Below are positions 38,369 to 47,622 of a DNA stretch of 64,000 nt, one piece after another; the stretch's first letter is position 1, and the number at the start of each line of letters is the position of its first letter. Source of the DNA: an uncultured Colwellia sp. (GTDB taxonomy: Bacteria > Pseudomonadota > Gammaproteobacteria > Enterobacterales > Alteromonadaceae); assembly GCA_913058245.1 (NCBI GenBank), contig CAJXQJ010000006.1:141884-205883 (forward strand), written 5' to 3'. Below the pieces are notes generated by a model, which was not told the origin of the DNA, did not search any database, and saw only the letters and a list, made by a program, of their open reading frames with translations. Position numbers and translations under genes: made by a program.

Positions 38369-38731
38369 CTACAATGTTGCTCTTAACATCCAAGCTGTTT
38401 TTTCATGGACACGCATTCGATCAGACACAAGAGAAGCAGAAGATTCATCGCCTACTGCCTGCGCTATGCTTAATGCCGATCTGCAGGTTTTTACAATTTG
38501 TTCATGTCCGTTAGTCAAAATCTTTAGCATATTTACAACTGCTGGCACTCCTTCAGTTTCTTGTATGGAGCTAAAAGCACTAAACTCTCGGTAAGTCGCT
38601 GGAGCGGGAAAACCAAGCGTTCGAATTCTTTCAGCTATTTCATCAACAGCTGTCCAAAGCTCATTATATTGCTCTTCAAACATTAGATGCAATTCTCTAA
38701 AATGTGGCCCAGTTACATTCCAGTGAAAGTG
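38369..38731 (-). pseudogene. dps: Dps-family ferritin, 5' end removed by an IS element
   Basis: About 120 residues of a Dps protein remain, from [11 protein letters not shown] to the C-terminus ([24 protein letters not shown] contains the ferroxidase Asp/Glu). The usual first 30 or so residues are missing. The open frame continues into the IS terminal repeat, giving an artificial start MAKITLP. The DNA-binding N-terminus and part of helix A are lost, so normal dodecamer function is unlikely. Confidence 0.8.
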
Positions 38732-39236
<505 letters not shown>

Positions 39237-39819
39237 CAAAATAAGGTGAACTCCTTTACTTCGCTACCATAGGCACTTTGAATGTGGGCACCCATTAGTT
39301 GAGTGGCACGTTCTAATTTGTTTAACATCCCATTGATTGCAGCGTGTTCAGTATTCACTTGACTAACTTGCTGTTTAGAGTGCACCCAAGATTCACGTTC
39401 TGAATTCCATTTAACATGATAAAGCCCCGGAAACTCTCCACTGGTACCATCACCCTCATTAACCACATCAACAGTTTCAACATTATCTAGACTAATTATT
39501 TTAGCCTTATCAACATTTTCCCCGCCTTCTTTTTTAGCGCCATTATTACTGGTTTCTGTATCATCTGATTTGCTAAAACCTCCAGCTGAAACACTACCTG
39601 AACCTTCAATTAGACGGAACTATAAACTTTACAATGACTACCTCCACGCGTTTCAGTACACTCAGCATACCCACTTGGGTCAACCCCGGCCAATGGATTG
39701 TTGCGAATATAACTATATGGATTAACACCTTGCGTGTCTTCAAAATTCATCATCAGCGGGTCAACACTCATGAAACGACCCAGGTTATAATCATACACCC
39801 GCCCGTTCATATGAACGGG
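39237..39819 (-). pseudogene. Orphan Rhs C-terminal tip, frameshifted and truncated
   Basis: Starts with the Rhs-associated core [20 protein letters not shown] and [21 protein letters not shown] frame change near 39608 separates it from the variable tip (IEGSGSVSAGGFSKSDD to GAHIQSAYGSEVKEFTLFCSG), which is cut by the IS3-type element at 39236. The start is at an 18-bp palindrome that is also the start of the second Rhs tip. The toxin end and any immunity gene are lost. Confidence 0.8.
39802..39819. repeat. Palindrome at the 5' boundary of Rhs tip 1
   Basis: CCCGTTCATATGAACGGG, a perfect 18-bp palindrome that includes the first ATG of the Rhs fragment. The same palindrome, plus about 15 bp of similar outer sequence (CACTAT-ATTA), occurs at 44102-44119. 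Confidence 0.85.
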
Positions 39820-39989
39820 GAAGCACTATAATTAAAACCTCAACAGAAGAGATAAACTTTAAAGAACAATTGGTTAACACTAACCTTAAAAGTTAATATT
39901 AACCACATAGTGTTAATGATGTAAACGATTTAAAATAAGAATTACATAAGGGTATATCGACAGATACTAGCATGATAAAACTAAATTTT

Positions 39990-41411
39990 TTAGTTTGCGC
40001 TTTTCCACTGAATAAACATTTTCTCAGTGATCCCTAACCCAATAATTGAGCCTTCATGCAGTTGCGCAAGATCGCTGAGTGTCATACTGATAAACTTATC
40101 TTCTGATGGAATATTATTATCTATACAGAATTGTTCAAGATATTGAGTAGCCGCGACCTCATCAAGTTTTTGGCGAATAATATAACCCATCGCAATTTTT
40201 CTACTGCTTCGGTGCTGTATACGGTAAGTATCAATTTCACCCAATGATTCAGTTACGGCATCGTACTGCTCACAAGAACGTAAATAGGCCCATTCAAAAA
40301 GCTCAAGCGCAGGCTCAACTTGATTCGTCTCATAGAAATACAGCAAGGACTTAAAGTAATCTTCTTGTGGTACATCAATAAAACTCAGTGGACACAAGTT
40401 ATGTTGAATAAAAGGAATATTACAAGACAGTCGAGCCGTACGCTTGTTTACATCTTCAAAGGCTTGTAAGTACGACAGGTGCAGTAATAAAAAGAAGCTC
40501 TTTTCAAATGGATTTTCAATTTTGTCCGCTTTACGCAGGATAAGTGATAAATATTCTTCTAATTGGTGAGGGTTGCTCAATGGTGTATAGGCTGACTGGC
40601 TAATACCCACTTCAACTTCTCTAATCTTCCCGCAAGCGTTTGGGTTCGCTAGCAAGTCTTGTGATAATAATGCATGAATATTTCTGATTGTAATTGGAAT
40701 AAGTACAATTTCTACTGCACTTTCAATTAAGAACTCAATCGCTTCCTTGTGATTCATGATCATCACAGTTTCTTTGTGAACCTTACCTTCGGCAGTTAAG
40801 CCTTGCTCTATCAGCTTTTGCGTATCAAGCTTTGAATAGGTATTTCCTTCTAATCGGCTTGAGTTATAAGACAGATCGATTAACAGTCGTTGACTAATTT
40901 TTTTAGCATATGTACCTGCGACTAATTGCTCATTAAACCGCTTACCAGCTTCATACAATCGAATTTTCACTGTATCAGGCACGTACTGAGTTTGATTTGG
41001 AATATAGTTATTGACTAACGAAAATTGATAACTCGATCTTTTTCTAGCATAAGAAGGTGTATCAAAATAGCCTAATAAGGACATCACATCACTCGAAAAA
41101 ATAGGATGCTTGTCATTATTTTCGCTTTTTGTCCTTACATTTTGCCCAGAAGTGTCCTCACCCGGCACCTTAGAGACACTTTCTGGTACATTTTTGTCCT
41201 TATCAACATAGTACTTAGTATGGCTTTTCTCCCCACCAGATAACAGTAACCCTTCTTCAACCATCGACCATATACGTCTTTGCAAGGTTTTCTTGTTAAT
41301 AGAGAGAGGAAGTGTTTTCTCTATTTCGCCTAGACTCATAGGCTCACCTATTTCAGCAATATGGGCTAAAATTGATGACTTTTCTTGTTCAAGAAGTGCT
41401 TTTTTACTCAT
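39990..41411 (-). CDS. Fic-like protein with N-terminal winged helix and altered active site
   Basis: 473 residues. The N-terminal wHTH (about 1-60, SLGEIEKTLPLSINKKTLQRRIWSMVEEGLL) is followed by a spacer and a Fic domain. An inhibitory-helix motif SSRLEGNTY is near residue 180. The Fic motif HxFxDGNGRxxR reads QAFEDVNKRTAR: the catalytic His is Gln and the anion-hole Gly-Asn-Gly is Val-Asn-Lys. AMPylation is therefore doubtful. The upstream repeats suggest that the wHTH binds its own promoter. Confidence 0.78.
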   Translation of the reverse strand: MSKKALLEQEKSSILAHIAEIGEPMSLGEIEKTLPLSINKKTLQRRIWSMVEEGLLLSGGEKSHTKYYVDKDKNVPESVSKVPGEDTSGQNVRTKSENNDKHPIFSSDVMSLLGYFDTPSYARKRSSYQFSLVNNYIPNQTQYVPDTVKIRLYEAGKRFNEQLVAGTYAKKISQRLLIDLSYNSSRLEGNTYSKLDTQKLIEQGLTAEGKVHKETVMIMNHKEAIEFLIESAVEIVLIPITIRNIHALLSQDLLANPNACGKIREVEVGISQSAYTPLSNPHQLEEYLSLILRKADKIENPFEKSFFLLLHLSYLQAFEDVNKRTARLSCNIPFIQHNLCPLSFIDVPQEDYFKSLLYFYETNQVEPALELFEWAYLRSCEQYDAVTESLGEIDTYRIQHRSSRKIAMGYIIRQKLDEVAATQYLEQFCIDNNIPSEDKFISMTLSDLAQLHEGSIIGLGITEKMFIQWKSAN

Positions 41412-41416
41412 AACTT

Positions 41417-41579
41417 AAGGACAAAATTAATAAAATTGTCCTTATAATACGCCTTTAAAGGACAAAAAACAAATCTTTAAGGACAAAACCAGTGACCTAA
41501 AAGACATTTTCATACACATTTTGTCCTTACAAGGTGGAAAACAGATAAATTAAGGACAGTTTTATATTTTTCTGTCCTT
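41417..41579. repeat. Array of AAGGACA operator-like repeats
   Basis: Seven copies of AAGGACA(A/G) or its complement at 41417, 41436, 41458, 41479, 41521, 41552 and 41572. Two pairs face each other as palindromes (41417/41436 and 41552/41572). All lie within 170 bp directly upstream of the Fic-like gene, which itself has a DNA-binding domain. Confidence 0.75.
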
Positions 41580-41699
41580 AAGAAGAAAAAACAACTTAAG
41601 TTATAGGGGAAATAATCCGCCAAGCCTTGATTTAATCACTAGGTGGATTTCTAAGAGGGTGATTAAGCGAAATGTAAAGATTGGGGTTCCGTACCGCAG

Positions 41700-42277
41700 G
41701 ATGAAACTTCTGATAATCCTCACTCATCTTCTTCACAGCAATTAATCAAACATGGGGAATGGATTTAACCACCGTGAATATTAATGGCAGACAGCAATTG
41801 ATATTAGGCATTATTGACCATGGCTCTCGTGCTTTACTGTGTTTACAAGAAATGAAGACTAAGCATTCTCTAGTAATTATCAGAGAATTGGTTCAAGCAA
41901 TAAAACTATACGGTTTTCCTAAACAAATCAGATCGGATAATGAGCGTTGTTTTACATCAAAACTCATCATCTTATCGCTTAAATTACTGTTAATTAAACA
42001 TCAAACAACAGACGTTGCTCGCCCATGGAAAAATGGTCGTATTGAGCGCTGTTTTGGTAGTTTTAAACAAAAGTGGCGACTGGCTAATTTGAGTAGCACA
42101 CTATATCTTCAAACTGAACTTGGCCATTATCAAACTTGGTACAACTCAATCAGACCACATAGCAACCTTGATGAACGAACTCCTGCTGAGGTTTATCAAA
42201 ATACGGTCCCAAAAGGTAACCCTATTCGAGCAAACGCGTGGAATGGTATTTTAACGGGATATTACTTTCCTGATTAA
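41700..42277 (+). pseudogene. Transposase remnant with integrase core (rve)
   Basis: The frame open from about 41759 encodes 172 residues of a DDE integrase: MDLTTVNINGRQQLILGIIDHGSR (first Asp), IRSDNERCF (second Asp), NGRIERCFGSFKQKWR (Glu), then YNSIRPHSNLDERTPAEVY. The N-terminal HTH part is missing and the sequence before 41759 is only partly readable in frame (NQTWG). Direct repeats of TTGATTTAAT(C/T)ACT flank the remnant near 41625 and 42359. Confidence 0.78.
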
Positions 42278-42534
42278 CGACAAGCTTGAAGAGTTAAACA
42301 GCGTAATCCAAATCGTTCGGAGTAAACGAGGCTTTCTTGTGGTTCATTGCTAAAAGCTTGATTTAATTACTCATCGATAGAGTGGATTAAGGTAATGTTT
42401 TTAAGTTTTTTGCTCATAAGTGATAAAGGAAATCAGCCTACTTATAGAAAATAGGCTGTAATTAACCACAAATAATGGTCCGAACGATGCGAACGGGACA
42501 TCTTGATCAGCTTTATCTTTTGGCAACAATATTA
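42278..42534. other. Remnant intergenic DNA
   Basis: About 255 bases after the transposase fragment with no gene. A segment ending TAGGCTGTAATTAACCAC resembles one near 55930 (TAGGCTTAATTAACCAT), suggesting scattered pieces of the same element. Confidence 0.4.
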
Positions 42535-43125
42535 CTAACAGTGACAGTCCTTGTTAACTTTCTCTAGCTTCCAGTACATTACATAATCAGCATTTAAAGG
42601 AAGTAAAATACTTTCTCCATTTTTTAGTTTAATCTCTTTAATCACTTCTTTATCTATTTCGCTTTTAGCTTTTTCTTTTACGAGCATAGTATTACCTGTA
42701 ATATCTGTCACATTCGACCAGGGTAAAATAAATATTGGCTTATATGGTAGATCAGTATTGTAAAAAACAACCCCTTCACTATTATTTTGTGTCCTGTAAA
42801 AATCAGTAAATTTATCGATCATACCTAGCCCAATTAACCAAGCCTCATTATCAATATTCAAAGACCTAATATTTTTGGAATATGGATTAACTTGAGAATC
42901 AATAAAAACATGATTTTCTACTAAATATTTAAGCTTTTCCTTTGTAACATAGTGCATTGGTCCCACAAAGCGCCAATACACAATAATAAATACAATTACA
43001 GCTATTATAATTCCTATAAGCATACTTTGGAAAACTAACGCAAAACCGAACCCTACAATAGAACTCAATATTATAGAAAAAATTTTAGCCAAGATTGTTT
43101 TGTAAATAATTACTACCTGTTCCAT
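42535..43125 (-). CDS. Putative membrane immunity protein for the adjacent Rhs toxin
   Basis: 196 residues with two transmembrane helices (about 10-52) and a cytosolic mixed alpha/beta domain ending KDCHC. It starts four bases after the stop of the orphan Rhs tip, which is the usual arrangement of Rhs toxin and immunity genes. I know no named family for it. A membrane-bound immunity protein would suggest a toxin acting at or reaching the inner membrane. Confidence 0.55.
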   Translation of the reverse strand: MEQVVIIYKTILAKIFSIILSSIVGFGFALVFQSMLIGIIIAVIVFIIVYWRFVGPMHYVTKEKLKYLVENHVFIDSQVNPYSKNIRSLNIDNEAWLIGLGMIDKFTDFYRTQNNSEGVVFYNTDLPYKPIFILPWSNVTDITGNTMLVKEKAKSEIDKEVIKEIKLKNGESILLPLNADYVMYWKLEKVNKDCHC

Positions 43126-43129
43126 ATGA

Positions 43130-44110
43130 TCACTTCTTTGCTACGCCCTGCAACATTATTGGTGGTTCAGAATTATACCACCTATGTAAATAGTTATTTA
43201 AATTTCGAATTGAAGGAGGGTTGGATGGCATTATAGGAGATTTCATAGGGTATCCTACTTTATTTGCGCAAAATATCATTGCTCCGCAAAAGACACCGTA
43301 CATATGTTTATCAAACTCTTTTCGTTTTGTTGCTGTAAGTCCTTTGTAACCATCAGAAAACCCTTGAAGAAAATTACCAAGTCTCCGTGCAAAAAGGTTA
43401 TTTGACTTAGCCAACCTCAAAGTTGCAAGAGATACTATGGTCGGTATAGATTCGCCAACTGCACCCAATAGCATGTGCGTGAACGGATGATCCATTAATG
43501 ATTTATCACCGCCAGCACTAGTCCAATCATCATAGCCCTGGCCTGAGTTATGCACGCCTCGCATAGCGCCCCAAGCACCGTCAGGTCCACCAACATAAAT
43601 ACTGGTTTGTCTCCAATTATATACATTACCATCGCTATCTGTTCCAGAAACAGATCGTCCTTCTGAAGGCGTTGTTGGAGAGGACTTTGAAATTTCTGCT
43701 TGGGAGCCAATATCATAACTAGCAGAAGCCCCAACACCTGCCTTAAAGTTGCCACCCGCTACAATAGCTGACTCAGCTTTACCATTAGAGTAATTCACAG
43801 AATTAGATGTAAAGCTACCATTATTCATTACAGTAGTAGAAGTAACATTAGTTACTTCACCAGTAGCATCATCTGTCACAGTACTGGTTGTCTTTGTACC
43901 TGTCTTCTTTTTAATACGTGAGCCTGTTACATACTCTTTGATGTCCTTCGTTTCTTCTTCAATTGCATAGCCTGTGGGATCAGTTCCTGCTAAAGGGTTA
44001 TTCATAATATAGCTATAAGGGTTCATGCCTTGACTGTTACCCACATCTTGAATGAGAGGGTCAACACTCAAGAAACGTCCAAGGTTATAATCGTACACCC
44101 GCCCGTTCAT
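43130..44110 (-). CDS. Orphan Rhs C-terminal tip with variable toxin-like domain
   Basis: 326 residues. N-terminal Rhs-associated core [21 protein letters not shown] and NPYSYIMNNPLAGTDPTGYA. A Thr/Ser/Gly-rich linker (about 55-150) follows, then a C-terminal domain (about 170-326) with Cys pair GVFCGAMIFCANKVGYP and no recognised toxin motif. It lacks the large YD-repeat shell and a secretion region, so it is a displaced tip, not a complete Rhs effector. It could be a recombination reservoir. Confidence 0.78.
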   Translation of the reverse strand: MNGRVYDYNLGRFLSVDPLIQDVGNSQGMNPYSYIMNNPLAGTDPTGYAIEEETKDIKEYVTGSRIKKKTGTKTTSTVTDDATGEVTNVTSTTVMNNGSFTSNSVNYSNGKAESAIVAGGNFKAGVGASASYDIGSQAEISKSSPTTPSEGRSVSGTDSDGNVYNWRQTSIYVGGPDGAWGAMRGVHNSGQGYDDWTSAGGDKSLMDHPFTHMLLGAVGESIPTIVSLATLRLAKSNNLFARRLGNFLQGFSDGYKGLTATKRKEFDKHMYGVFCGAMIFCANKVGYPMKSPIMPSNPPSIRNLNNYLHRWYNSEPPIMLQGVAKK

Positions 44111-44119
44111 ATGAACGGG
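44102..44119. repeat. Palindrome at the 5' boundary of Rhs tip 2
   Basis: Second copy of CCCGTTCATATGAACGGG, again exactly at the first ATG of an Rhs tip in the same orientation, 4.3 kb from the first copy. Confidence 0.85.
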
Positions 44120-44211
44120 TAGACACTATGATTAGCTATTACCTTTGTTTACAGGTAAATCTGAGTTAAAACTAACAATTAAAAGACATAAACTTTTAAC
44201 TGTTTTTCAAA

Positions 44212-45459
44212 TTATGAAGTTGTTATAAGCTGCCTTGTCGTATATCTGTTATATGTAAACGGAATCAGAATAAGTAAAGTACCAACAAGAAGACATACCC
44301 AACCGAACATCTCAAGGTATGAGTTTCCACCGCTAAAATAACTTACAGCATGGTTAGCTAGAGCTGATGCAAACAAGTGAATAGCAAAGCTTGTACTAAT
44401 TAATGGTTTAAAGCACATCTTCGCTATAATCGACATGAAAATTATTTGCCCTAAAACCTCTGCAACACCATGCAAAACCAGCACTAATATAATAATTTTC
44501 TTAACATTCCACTCATTAGAAATACTGTAGTTCAATAAAAACCAACTAAGAGAAAATATTAAAAAGCTAGCAGCAACTTTATACCAAGAATTAATGCTAA
44601 ACTTCCACCAAATAATAGTACATAGGATAGAAGAAAGTATCACGACGATACTGCTTAGTAGGTAGCCAATACTATTCATCTCCTCAGAATGAAAGTCATA
44701 AAGTATCCCTGTGCCTACTTCAAAATATGTCCAAAATAATACGGCTAAAGCTGAGGTGAGGATAACTATTCCAATACCAGAGAAGAAGCTAGCATTTTTC
44801 TCTTTAGTTTTGATATTCGAACATTTGCTTTCAGATGAAAAGTGTTTATTTTTAATTAGTATAATCATAAAAGCAGCCATGGCAATAACTGCGGCAGTAT
44901 TAAATCCAGTAGACCAACCCATTTGTTCACCAACAACTCCAACGATAAGAGGACTTAATGCCGCACCGAAGTTGATAACTAAATATTGGCCAGTAAAAAC
45001 ACTATCAAGTTTTTCCGGGAATTTTTGAAACTGTTGTGTGATCATCGTAGGTATACTGGGTTTAAAGAGCCCTGCACCTATTGCGATGATACCTGCTGCA
45101 TAATATATAGTTTCATTATCGGTGAAGCCCAAAGCTACATATCCAAGTACCATTAATGTGATGCCAATTAATGTAGAAATGTATGCGCCAAAAAGAAAGT
45201 CAGCACACAAGCCCCCTATGATTAAAGCTAAATATGTGTACATGGTGAATTCACCATAAAGCTCTAATGCCTGATCTGTTGACCAGCCCATTCCTCCTGC
45301 ACTTTGATCTACTAAGAAAAGAATAAATATGGCCCTAAAACCATAATATGCCATTCTTTCCAAACAATTAGCTAATAAAAGCCATGCAACACCTGTTTTA
45401 GGCGAATCATTTACTTCACTCAATTTACTATCCTTATTTACACAAACATTTGAATGCAC
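44212..45459 (-). CDS. POT/PTR-type proton-coupled peptide transporter
   Basis: 415 residues with about 12 membrane helices. NCLERMAYYGFRAIFILFL contains the ER part of the POT ExxER motif (the first Glu is Asn). GAGLFKPSIPTMITQQF matches the family GxFKPxIxxxxxxQ. Shorter than typical POT proteins (about 480-500). It starts at GTG in the coordinates given, and no good ATG exists before the first helix. Substrate probably di/tripeptides. Confidence 0.78.
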   Translation of the reverse strand: MHSNVCVNKDSKLSEVNDSPKTGVAWLLLANCLERMAYYGFRAIFILFLVDQSAGGMGWSTDQALELYGEFTMYTYLALIIGGLCADFLFGAYISTLIGITLMVLGYVALGFTDNETIYYAAGIIAIGAGLFKPSIPTMITQQFQKFPEKLDSVFTGQYLVINFGAALSPLIVGVVGEQMGWSTGFNTAAVIAMAAFMIILIKNKHFSSESKCSNIKTKEKNASFFSGIGIVILTSALAVLFWTYFEVGTGILYDFHSEEMNSIGYLLSSIVVILSSILCTIIWWKFSINSWYKVAASFLIFSLSWFLLNYSISNEWNVKKIIILVLVLHGVAEVLGQIIFMSIIAKMCFKPLISTSFAIHLFASALANHAVSYFSGGNSYLEMFGWVCLLVGTLLILIPFTYNRYTTRQLITTS

Positions 45460-45481
45460 TTAGCCAATTAAAACTAAAAAT

Positions 45482-46657
45482 TTAATCAAGAGAAACTTTA
45501 ATCTTTGCAATTAAGTTGTCAACTTTACTTGCATAAGGGCTTGCATAACTTTTGAAAATAGCATGACTGGACTTTAAGTGTTCAAGAGCTTTGAGTGGTT
45601 GGGCTAGCTTATAATAAGCTTCACCTATATTGTACAATGCAAAAGCTTTTTCAATACCATAGTTTCCCGCATCAAATACGTATAGTGCTTTTTCCGAGTA
45701 CTCCAATGCGTCACGGTAAGCCCTTTGTTTCATAACTTGGGATTCAAAAAAACCTTTTAGTAATAGTGAACCAACATTGTTATTTGTAACCGCGATATCC
45801 CTCGCTTCTTTTGATCCAAAAAAATTAGCGGTTCTAATAGACAGGGCGTTTTCATACATTTTTATGGATTTAGCATAGTCTTTCGTAAACTCAAATAGTA
45901 GCCCTTTGAGACCATACAAATCTCCTTGGTATTCTGAATTTCCTCTTAAACCTTTATCTGCTTTCTCTAAGTGACTCTCGGCTTTCACCAACAATGTATC
46001 ATCTGGTTTATCTTCAAGTTGACTCTGATAAATATCCAAATAGGTAGAAGCTAAATTGTAATGGAGCTTTGATTGGAATATATCGGAGTTATAGGAATCA
46101 CTATTTGCTGTTAAGCCTGCCGTTAATGTTTTTATCGCATCATCAAATTTTGCCAAATTCTGAAACGCGACTCCTTTGTTTAAATAGGCTTCTTTTGCTG
46201 GCTTTAGTTCGATAGCTTTATCAAATGCCACTATTGAATCAACGTAATCCCCTTCATTCATCAAGGCAGATGCATACATAAAGTAGCTTTCGTAACTGTC
46301 AAAGCTACTAGCCGCAGACTTCAAACTGTTTAGAGCGGTTTTCCTATCACTGTCTTCTAATAAAGCCCACTCTTGAATTAATTGCTGTGACTTTTTCATT
46401 TCTGTCGCGGTTGTTCGCATTGCATTTGTTACATAAGCATCAAAGAATGATAAACTAGCAGCTAATATCACTATTAAAATTACAACATAGAATGATCTAT
46501 TGAGGGCGCTTTTTAAAATAAGGTAACTGTCTTTCTTCGTTATTTTTTTTATGACTTCTGAATTAATGACAAGCTTAGCTATTCCGAGTAAAAATAATAA
46601 CCCTGCAGCCACCAGAGATATCCATGTTGTAATCTTAGCAGGATCAAACAAGTCCAT
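45482..46657 (-). CDS. Membrane-anchored TPR protein
   Basis: 391 residues. Two N-terminal transmembrane helices (about 10-30 and 52-75), then at least five tetratricopeptide repeats, for example NEGDYVDSIVAFDKAIELKPAKEAYLNKGVAFQNLAKFDDAI and YAKSIKMYENALSIR. Likely a protein-interaction scaffold facing the cytoplasm or periplasm. Partner unknown. Confidence 0.7.
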   Translation of the reverse strand: MDLFDPAKITTWISLVAAGLLFLLGIAKLVINSEVIKKITKKDSYLILKSALNRSFYVVILIVILAASLSFFDAYVTNAMRTTATEMKKSQQLIQEWALLEDSDRKTALNSLKSAASSFDSYESYFMYASALMNEGDYVDSIVAFDKAIELKPAKEAYLNKGVAFQNLAKFDDAIKTLTAGLTANSDSYNSDIFQSKLHYNLASTYLDIYQSQLEDKPDDTLLVKAESHLEKADKGLRGNSEYQGDLYGLKGLLFEFTKDYAKSIKMYENALSIRTANFFGSKEARDIAVTNNNVGSLLLKGFFESQVMKQRAYRDALEYSEKALYVFDAGNYGIEKAFALYNIGEAYYKLAQPLKALEHLKSSHAIFKSYASPYASKVDNLIAKIKVSLD

Positions 46658-46809
46658 TCAGTTCCCTCTCAATATTTAATTAACGCAAATAATTTACTTT
46701 TTATCATTACCTTAAGCTGAATTTAATGAATATCAAAATATTTAGTGTGCTTTTAAGAAAAAATATTTCATTTTCCCTTAAATAGAGTCCCATGACGGAA
46801 TTTTTCCTT

Positions 46810-47226
46810 TTAAATAAATAACTGAGGGGGAACTCCAAACCTATTTGATAATGCTTTGACATGTTCAAGTGATAGATTTCTTTTACTATTCAAAATCATA
46901 GATACCATACTTTTCCCGCCAATTTCGTTTTGAAAATCAGTCGTATTAAGTTTGTGTTGATCCATCAAAACTCTCAAAACAGAGATCCCACTGTCTAAAG
47001 ATTTAATTTTGGCATTAAACTCTGAAAATTCTTCTGATTCTTCTTCCCATCTTTCAATTGAAAGAGAAAGAACCTCAATTAATGGTTTTTGTTCATCATA
47101 ATCTTCAATTAGCTCATCCATTAATTCCAATGCTGATCCATAGTCTTCCTCATTACGAATATGAGTAATGAATCCAGCACTTGAAAACAGTGATTTTGCT
47201 TGTTCTTTCAATTTAGCTACGTTCAT
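46810..47226 (-). CDS. higA: HigA-type antitoxin
   Basis: 138 residues. The C-terminal HTH (about 90-138: TTDFQNEIGGKSMVSMILNSKRNLSLEHVKALSNRFGVPPQLF) is the HigA/XRE domain. The acidic N-terminal helical region would bind the toxin. It lies eleven bases after higB, and the toxin-first order is characteristic of higBA. Confidence 0.87.
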   Translation of the reverse strand: MNVAKLKEQAKSLFSSAGFITHIRNEEDYGSALELMDELIEDYDEQKPLIEVLSLSIERWEEESEEFSEFNAKIKSLDSGISVLRVLMDQHKLNTTDFQNEIGGKSMVSMILNSKRNLSLEHVKALSNRFGVPPQLFI

Positions 47227-47237
47227 AATAAAGTCCT

Positions 47238-47549
47238 CTATGAATACTTTCTACAAATCTTGTCATACTCAGCATGTGAAACAATATGCTTCACATACAT
47301 TCGATTATCTTGAAACTCAATAAAAGCGATCAGTCTCAAGTTATTACCACCAATATCAATGACCCACCATTTGTCTTTGTATTTAAAGTTATCTAATGTT
47401 GCAAATACCTTTTTCAGCTCTTCTGGAGAGTGGTAATTTCCTCCTTTTAAAACCTTGTATAAATCATCTAATGCATTAGCGTCATTTGGAAATTTCTGCT
47501 TAGCATCATTAAATGGCTTTTTTGATATTACGTGCATCTTAATAATCAT
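47238..47549 (-). CDS. higB: HigB-type mRNA interferase toxin
   Basis: 103 residues, MHVISKKPFNDAKQKFPNDANALDDLYKVLK then WWVIDIGGNNLRLIAFIEFQDNRMYVKHIVSHAEYDKI, matching the HigB_toxin family of ribosome-dependent RNases. Catalytic basic and aromatic residues are present (RLIAF, YVKHIVSHAEYD). The likely start may be the fifth residue Met (47537). Two operator-like repeats precede it. Confidence 0.88.
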   Translation of the reverse strand: MIIKMHVISKKPFNDAKQKFPNDANALDDLYKVLKGGNYHSPEELKKVFATLDNFKYKDKWWVIDIGGNNLRLIAFIEFQDNRMYVKHIVSHAEYDKICRKYS

Positions 47550-47553
47550 TATA

Positions 47554-47606
47554 GTTCACAATATGTAAACTTTATCACACTCACAATGAGTTTACAATTT
47601 GTGAAC
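47554..47606. promoter_or_regulatory. Paired operators of higBA
   Basis: GTTCACAATATGTAAAC (47554-47570) and GTTTACAATTTGTGAAC (47590-47606) are near-perfect inverted copies of each other, and each is itself an imperfect palindrome. They lie five bases before the higB frame and probably bind HigA. Confidence 0.75.
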
Positions 47607-47622
47607 TTTTCCTTTGAATTAA

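Noticed and set aside
41417..41579. CRISPR-like interpretation of the AAGGACA repeats
   Set aside because: Units are only 7-8 bp with irregular spacing and mixed orientation, and no cas genes are present. Operators are more likely.
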